Of a stretch of DNA of 8,641 bases, positions 5,532 to 8,641 are shown in pieces. Each line of letters starts with the position of its first letter. Position 1 is the first letter of the stretch. Source of the stretch: an uncultured Oscillospiraceae bacterium (GTDB taxonomy: Bacteria > Bacillota > Clostridia > Oscillospirales > Oscillospiraceae); NCBI GenBank assembly GCA_905236265.1, contig CAJOOV010000154.1, positions 1-8,641 of the forward strand. The letters run 5' to 3'. Position numbers and translations under genes: made by a program. Below the pieces are notes generated by a model that was not told the origin of the DNA, made no database searches, and worked only from the letters and a program-made list of their open reading frames with translations.

Positions 5532-7313
5532 TTACTGCATCAGCGCCTCCATCTCGTCCAGCAGCCGGTCAAACAGCTCCAGCGCCTGATTGACGGGCTG
5601 GGGCGTTGCCATATCCACGCCCGCACCCCGCAGCAGGGAGATGGGGTCGGCGCTGCTGCCGCCGGAGAGGAAGCCGATATAGTCCTTCACCGCCTGCTCC
5701 CCCTCGTTCAGAATCCGGGTGGACAGGGCGATGGCGGCGGCGTAGCCGGTGGCGTACTGATAGACATAGAAATTATAGTAGAAGTGGGGGATTCTTGCCC
5801 ACTCCAGAGCGATCTGGTCATCAACCACGATTTCGGAGCCGAAGTAGTCCTCGTTCAGCTTCCGATAGAGGGCGCAAAGCGCCTCGGCGGTGAGACCCTC
5901 GCCCCGCTGAGCCATGGCGCTGAGCTCCAGCTCGAACTCGGCAAACATGGTCTGACGGTAGAGGGTGGTGCGGAACTGCTCCAAAAAGTAGTTGATGAGG
6001 TAGGCACGCTCCCGCCTGTCTGTGGTTTTGCCCAGCAGGTACTGCATCAGCAGCGCCTCGTTGCAGGTGGAGGCCACCTCCGCCACGAAGATCACATAGT
6101 CGGAGTAGACCGTGGGCTGGTTGGCGTTGGAGAACCAGGAGTGGAGGGAGTGCCCCATCTCGTGAATCAGGGTGAACACGTCGTTGAGGGTGTTGTGGTA
6201 GTTCAGCAGCACATAGGGATGGGGTCTAGCCCCGGCGGAGTAGGCGCCGGAGCGCTTTCCGGTGTTCTCATAGACATCGATCCAGCGCCGCTCATATCCC
6301 TCCCGCAGCACCTTCAGATATGCCTCCCCCATGGGCTTGAGCGCCTCAAGGGTAATCTCCTTTGCCTGCTCAAAGGGAATGTTCATCTCCACATCCCCGA
6401 CAATGGGGGTGTAGAGGTCATAGAAGTGAAGCTCCTCCACCCCCAGCAGCTTCTTGCGCAGGGCGGTATAGCGGTGCAGCTTGGGCAGGTTGGAGCGCAC
6501 GGCGGAGATCAGGTTGCGATAGACCTCCTCCGGAACCTCCGTGCTGTCCAGAGCGGCGGCGAGGGGGGAGGAGTATTTTCTGGCACGGGAGAAGAAGAGG
6601 AGCTGCTTCATCTGTGCGGAGAGAATGGCGGCGCTGGTGTTGCGGAACTGTCCGTAGACCCCGTAGAGCTGCTCAAAGGCAGACTTGCGAAGCGCCCTGT
6701 CCGTGGAATACATCAGAGGGATAAAGCTCCCGTGGGTCAGGGGATGGGGCTTGCCCTCGCTGTCCACTGCGTCGGGGAAGGTCATGTCCGCATCGTTGAG
6801 CATGGAGAAGATATTGTCCGGGTTGTCCGACAGCTCTCCCGCCCCGGCCAGCAGGGTCTCCTCGGCGGGGGAGAGGATGTGCGCTTTTCTCCGGCGAATC
6901 TGTTCCAGCGCCCTGCGGTACAGCTCCAGCTCAGGGCAGGCGGCATAAAAGCCCTCCAGCGTCTCCTCCGGGATGTCCAGAATTTCGTTGGTCTCATAGG
7001 AGGCGGCGGTGTTGAGCTGCACCATCAGGGCGGTGAGCTGGGCGAGCATGTCCTGATACTTTGCCACTCTGGTGTCCTCATCTCCCCGGCGGGCGGCGTA
7101 CTCCGCCAGAGCGCCGATGGACAGATTGATCTCGTCTCCCAGACGCAGGGAGCGCAGCAGGCTCTCCCCGCTCTCTCCCAGATGCCCCTTCAGCGCCTCT
7201 ACGGCGGGAAGGAATGTCTTTGCCTGCCGGAAAGCGGCAAACCACGCCTCGTCCGTGGGGAAGAGATCCTCCAAAGCCCATGTGTATGCCTGTTTCTGTT
7301 CACTTCGTTCCAT
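5532..7313 (-). CDS. pepF: Oligoendopeptidase F (M3B zinc metallopeptidase)
   Basis: A 593-residue cytoplasmic zinc peptidase of the PepF/oligoendopeptidase F group, which cuts short peptides (roughly 7-17 residues in the Lactococcus enzyme) in protein and peptide turnover. The N-terminal part (about 10-190) is the helical oligoendopeptidase F domain, and the catalytic M3 domain follows. The zinc site is plain: HEMGH at 384-388 with the third ligand Glu412 in AEVASTCNEALL. The conserved HFYYNFYVYQYATG (510-523) holds the tyrosines that line the substrate site. The length is typical of about 600. I chose the ATG at 7311-7313 because AAAAGGAG lies 8 nt upstream; a TTG at 7329-7331 in frame would overlap that ribosome site. 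It lies 57 nt after the S24 regulator gene, and an imperfect hairpin sits between them. Confidence 0.95.
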   Translation of the reverse strand: MERSEQKQAYTWALEDLFPTDEAWFAAFRQAKTFLPAVEALKGHLGESGESLLRSLRLGDEINLSIGALAEYAARRGDEDTRVAKYQDMLAQLTALMVQLNTAASYETNEILDIPEETLEGFYAACPELELYRRALEQIRRRKAHILSPAEETLLAGAGELSDNPDNIFSMLNDADMTFPDAVDSEGKPHPLTHGSFIPLMYSTDRALRKSAFEQLYGVYGQFRNTSAAILSAQMKQLLFFSRARKYSSPLAAALDSTEVPEEVYRNLISAVRSNLPKLHRYTALRKKLLGVEELHFYDLYTPIVGDVEMNIPFEQAKEITLEALKPMGEAYLKVLREGYERRWIDVYENTGKRSGAYSAGARPHPYVLLNYHNTLNDVFTLIHEMGHSLHSWFSNANQPTVYSDYVIFVAEVASTCNEALLMQYLLGKTTDRRERAYLINYFLEQFRTTLYRQTMFAEFELELSAMAQRGEGLTAEALCALYRKLNEDYFGSEIVVDDQIALEWARIPHFYYNFYVYQYATGYAAAIALSTRILNEGEQAVKDYIGFLSGGSSADPISLLRGAGVDMATPQPVNQALELFDRLLDEMEALMQ

Positions 7314-7334
7314 GCTGTTACTCCTTTTCAAATG

Positions 7335-7367
7335 AAAGACCCTGCGGGCTTACCCGGCGGGGCCTTT
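7335..7367 (-). terminator. Imperfect hairpin between the S24 regulator and pepF, possible weak terminator
   Basis: On the minus strand, an outer stem (7359-7366 with 7335-7342, one mismatch and one G-U) and an inner CGGG/CCCG stem with a 4-nt loop are separated by a 2x2 mismatch. It begins 4 nt after the regulator's TAA. The 3' side has only TCTTTCATTT rather than a run of T, so read-through into pepF is likely. Confidence 0.35.
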
Positions 7368-7370
7368 GGA

Positions 7371-8003
7371 TTACAGATTTCTGACCAGCCGCACGGCAAC
7401 GCCCACGATTCTGGCATTGCCGTTGGAAAAGTCGCTGACGGGAAGGATTCTCGGCTCATAGTCGGTGTTCTCCGGCTGGAGAATGACCCAGTCCCCCTGA
7501 CGGCGGAAGCGCTTCAGGGTGGCGTCCTCCCGCTGGACAATGCAGGCGACGATCTGTCCGTTCTCCGCCTGCTCCTGCCGGTGCAGCAGCACCAGATCCC
7601 CGGTCTGGATACCGGCGTTTTTCATGCTGTCGCCGGACACACGGAGATAGAAGTATTGGGAGGGCTGGGGCACGTCCGCAGAGGCATAGCCCAGAACCTC
7701 CTGCTGTGCCAGCTCCGGTATCCCTGCCTTGATGACCCCCAGAATGGGGATCATGCTCTCTCCCGGCGGGAGAATGCCGCTGCTCTGCCGGGGCACGTCA
7801 TAGCCCTGCAGCCAGAGGAGATCCACCCCCAGCCGCTCCGCCATTTGGGCGGCGACGCTGGCCTTTGGCTCCCGCTGACCCAGAACATAGCGGTTCAGGG
7901 TCTGGGGCTTCATGTCCAGAAGCTGCCCCAGCGCCTCATAGTTCAGGTTCCGCTCCTCCATCAGCGTGCGAAGCCGCCTGCCCAGGGTTTCCTGCTTTTC
8001 CAT
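7371..8003 (-). CDS. XRE-family repressor with LexA-like S24 self-cleavage domain
   Basis: A 210-residue DNA-binding repressor built like phage CI and Lactococcus HdiR. An XRE helix-turn-helix (about 6-63, recognition region near YEALGQLLDMKPQTLNRYV) is joined by a linker to a LexA/UmuD-type S24 domain (about 88-205). The autoproteolysis parts are all visible: a scissile Ala93-Gly94 in IKAGIP, nucleophile Ser126 in SGDSM and general base Lys164 in ATLKRF. RecA-stimulated self-cleavage after DNA damage is therefore likely. It is not LexA itself, whose N-terminal domain is a winged helix. I chose the ATG at 8001-8003; a GTG at 8010-8012 would leave almost no leader after the predicted start and too little room for a ribosome site. 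A promoter and operator-like repeats lie upstream. Its regulon is unknown; no phage structural genes are present. Confidence 0.9.
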   Translation of the reverse strand: MEKQETLGRRLRTLMEERNLNYEALGQLLDMKPQTLNRYVLGQREPKASVAAQMAERLGVDLLWLQGYDVPRQSSGILPPGESMIPILGVIKAGIPELAQQEVLGYASADVPQPSQYFYLRVSGDSMKNAGIQTGDLVLLHRQEQAENGQIVACIVQREDATLKRFRRQGDWVILQPENTDYEPRILPVSDFSNGNARIVGVAVRLVRNL

Positions 8004-8024
8004 CTGCCTCACCGCCTTTGCCCT

Positions 8025-8053
8025 ATTCTAGCATAAAAAGGGGAGGGGTTCAA
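8025..8053 (-). promoter_or_regulatory. Sigma-A promoter of the S24 regulator
   Basis: TTGAAC (8048-8053), a 17-bp spacer and TAGAAT (8025-8030) on the minus strand, with a TGC extended -10 directly before the -10 hexamer. The predicted start near 8018 gives a leader of about 15 nt carrying AAAGGCGGTGAGG before the ATG. Confidence 0.75.
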
Positions 8054-8064
8054 TTCCATTTTCC

Positions 8065-8165
8065 CCATTTGGAGGGCGATTGATTCCCAAATGGTTCAGA
8101 TTACTTGGCTGTTTCTCCAAACGGAGAAAAAACTGAAAACAGGGGTTGACAAAATCTCCAAACGG
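8065..8165. repeat. Four operator-like repeats, consensus YYCCAAAYGG
   Basis: Copies are at 8065-8074 (minus, CTCCAAATGG), 8085-8094 (plus, TCCCAAATGG), 8115-8124 and 8156-8165 (both plus, CTCCAAACGG). The third is extended to the dyad TTTCTCCAAACGGAGAAA (8112-8129, 7-bp arms); the fourth is an imperfect dyad, TCTCCAAACGGTGA. Centres are 22, 30 and 41 bp apart, close to whole helical turns. The first flanks the regulator's -35 and the fourth lies within the spacer of the divergent promoter. Binding by the S24 repressor is inference. Confidence 0.6.
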
Positions 8166-8174
8166 TGATAAACT
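8146..8174 (+). promoter_or_regulatory. Divergent plus-strand sigma-A promoter with no protein gene behind it
   Basis: A perfect TTGACA (8146-8151), an exact 17-bp spacer and TAAACT (8169-8174). An operator-like repeat fills the spacer and a LexA-box core lies at the expected +8 to +20. Downstream on the plus strand only a 16-codon frame (8193-8243) precedes the region opposite the tRNA genes. Confidence 0.6.
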
Positions 8175-8187
8175 GTGCAGCGTGGAT

Positions 8188-8201
8188 AGAACATGTGTTC
8201 G
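8188..8201. promoter_or_regulatory. LexA (DinR) box-like palindrome
   Basis: AGAACATGTGTTCG matches the Gram-positive SOS box CGAAC-N4-GTTCG at 9 of 10 fixed positions, with the core GAAC-N4-GTTC perfect and the inner bases fitting RNRY. It lies just after the plus-strand promoter, where LexA could block transcription. The match is from sequence; binding is untested. Confidence 0.55.
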
Positions 8202-8242
8202 ATTGAAACAGCGAGGGAGGTGCAGGACAAAGAAATGCCGTG

Positions 8243-8278
8243 AGAAAAGAAAAGACCGGACATCAAAGATGTCCGGTC
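8243..8278 (-). terminator. Intrinsic terminator of the tRNA unit
   Basis: A perfect 11-bp stem (8254-8264 with 8268-8278) with a 3-nt loop, followed on the minus strand by TCTTTTCTTTTC. It lies 4 nt after the end of tRNA-Tyr and shields the S24 regulator region from tRNA transcription. Confidence 0.9.
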
Positions 8279-8282
8279 AGGA

Positions 8283-8365
8283 TGGAGGAGAATGGATTCG
8301 AACCATTGTAGGCGGTCGCCAACAGATTTACAGTCTGCCCCCTTTAGCCACTTGGGTACTCCTCC
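8283..8365 (-). tRNA. tRNA-Tyr (anticodon GTA)
   Basis: An 83-nt class II tRNA with a long variable arm as expected for bacterial tyrosine tRNA. The acceptor stem GGAGGAG (5', 8365-8359) pairs with CTCCTCC (8290-8284), discriminator A at 8283. The anticodon loop CTGTAAA on a CAGA/TCTG stem gives GTA at 8329-8331. The T arm AATGG-TTCGAAT-CCATT is perfect. CCA is not encoded. Confidence 0.95.
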
Positions 8366-8402
8366 ATATGAAGTTGTGCTGAAGCCGAACACATCCAATC
8401 CG

Positions 8403-8423
8403 GAAAGCTGGTGGACGGACTCG
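8403..8423 (-). repeat. Duplicated 3' end of tRNA-Thr (partial tRNA remnant or att-like repeat)
   Basis: These 21 bp are identical to 8535-8555, the last 17 nt of tRNA-Thr plus 4 nt of its 3' flank. Similarity continues imperfectly into the flank (AACACATCC at 8388-8396 and 8512-8520). The rest of the tRNA is missing here: after the T-loop TTCG complement the sequence diverges. It could be a decayed tandem tRNA copy or the far end of a lost tRNA-targeting element. Confidence 0.65.
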
Positions 8424-8479
8424 TTTGACAGAGGTGCAAATCTGCCCCCGGCAGATTTGTTTGATTTCAATTCGAGTCC
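8417..8479. repeat. Nested palindrome in the tRNA spacer
   Basis: An inner perfect 10-bp stem with a CCC loop (8437-8446 with 8450-8459) sits inside an outer 7-bp stem GGACTCG/CGAGTCC (8417-8423 with 8473-8479). The two are separated by equal 13-nt arms. The outer arms are tRNA T-arm sequence in opposite orientation. On the plus strand the inner stem is followed by TTTGATTTC and could act as a weak terminator. Confidence 0.6.
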
Positions 8480-8537
8480 CCGAACCTTTAACAGACAGTC
8501 CAGAAAGCAGAAACACATCCGGCTTGGGAAAGCTGAA

Positions 8538-8610
8538 AGCTGGTGGACGGACTCGAACCCCCGACCTGCTGATTACAAATCAGCTGCTCTACCAACTGAG
8601 CTACACCAGC
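8538..8610 (-). tRNA. tRNA-Thr (anticodon TGT)
   Basis: A 73-nt tRNA: acceptor GCTGGTG (8610-8604) pairs with CACCAGC (8545-8539), discriminator T at 8538. The anticodon stem GCTGA/TCAGC with loop TTTGTAA gives TGT at 8575-8577. The D arm TAGCTCAGTTGGTAGAGC is standard. The T stem GGGGG/CCGTC has one G-U and one G-G pair. CCA is not encoded. No promoter is visible in the 31 nt to the window edge, so the unit probably starts beyond it. Confidence 0.95.
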
Positions 8611-8641
8611 AAGGTTTCGTGTTCAAATCAGCATGGAGTAT

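Noticed and set aside
7371..8003. Identification of the S24 protein as LexA
   Set aside because: The N-terminal domain is XRE-type helix-turn-helix, not the LexA winged helix; only the C-terminal protease-like half is shared.
8010..8012. GTG start for the S24 regulator
   Set aside because: The predicted transcript begins only about 6 nt upstream, leaving no room for a ribosome site; the ATG at 8001-8003 fits better.
5493..8036. 847-codon open frame on the plus strand
   Set aside because: It lies opposite pepF and the S24 gene and spans both, has no ribosome site or recognisable domain, and reflects the rarity of TTA, CTA and TCA triplets in one frame of these GC-rich genes.
8193..8243. 16-codon plus-strand frame MCSIETAREVQDKEMP
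   Set aside because: Not listed as a gene: weak ribosome site, start codon inside the LexA-box-like palindrome, and no hydrophobic or toxin-like character. It is kept only as a possibility in the orphan promoter finding.
8096..8518. 140-codon open frame on the minus strand through the tRNA-Tyr gene
   Set aside because: It reads straight through a tRNA, its terminator and the regulatory region, with no ribosome site.

Overview
The window is about 60% GC in its genes and looks like a chromosomal segment of a spore-forming clostridium, probably of the Oscillospiraceae type (Flavonifractor/Oscillibacter-like). That placement is inferred from the sporulation cluster yabP-yabQ-divIC-yabR, strong Shine-Dalgarno sites and GC content; no species is identifiable. 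Every protein gene and both tRNAs lie on the minus strand, so the biological reading order runs from high to low coordinates.

Reading that way: two tRNA genes, Thr(TGT) and Tyr(GTA), are separated by 172 bp. That spacer holds a second partial copy of the tRNA-Thr 3' end and a nested palindrome. The tRNAs end in a strong intrinsic terminator (8243-8278). Next is a 240-bp regulatory region (8004-8242). It contains an extended -10 sigma-A promoter for the next gene, four copies of a CYCCAAAYGG-like motif, and a good sigma-A promoter pointing the opposite way with a Gram-positive LexA-box core just downstream. The next gene encodes an XRE-type repressor with a LexA-like S24 self-cleavage domain, followed by oligoendopeptidase F (pepF).

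The block from 5442 to 3858 is the sporulation and division set: yabP (TTG and ATG starts were weighed), yabQ (TTG start), divIC (septum/FtsB-like) and yabR (S1 domain). yabQ reads 200 nt into divIC in another frame. An uncharacterised metal-dependent amidohydrolase follows, its start preceded by a strong hairpin that can form a pseudoknot. rpiB (ribose-5-phosphate isomerase B) has its own sigma-A promoter and ends in an intrinsic terminator. The last gene has its own promoter and encodes a large YfhO-type polytopic membrane protein that runs off the left edge.

The gaps from the S24 gene through the amidohydrolase are short (about 4 to 90 nt, with one overlap), so partial co-transcription is plausible. 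The least explained part is 8040-8560. There a DNA-damage-type regulatory region with an orphan plus-strand promoter faces tRNA genes rather than a protein gene, and the tRNA spacer carries tRNA-derived repeats.
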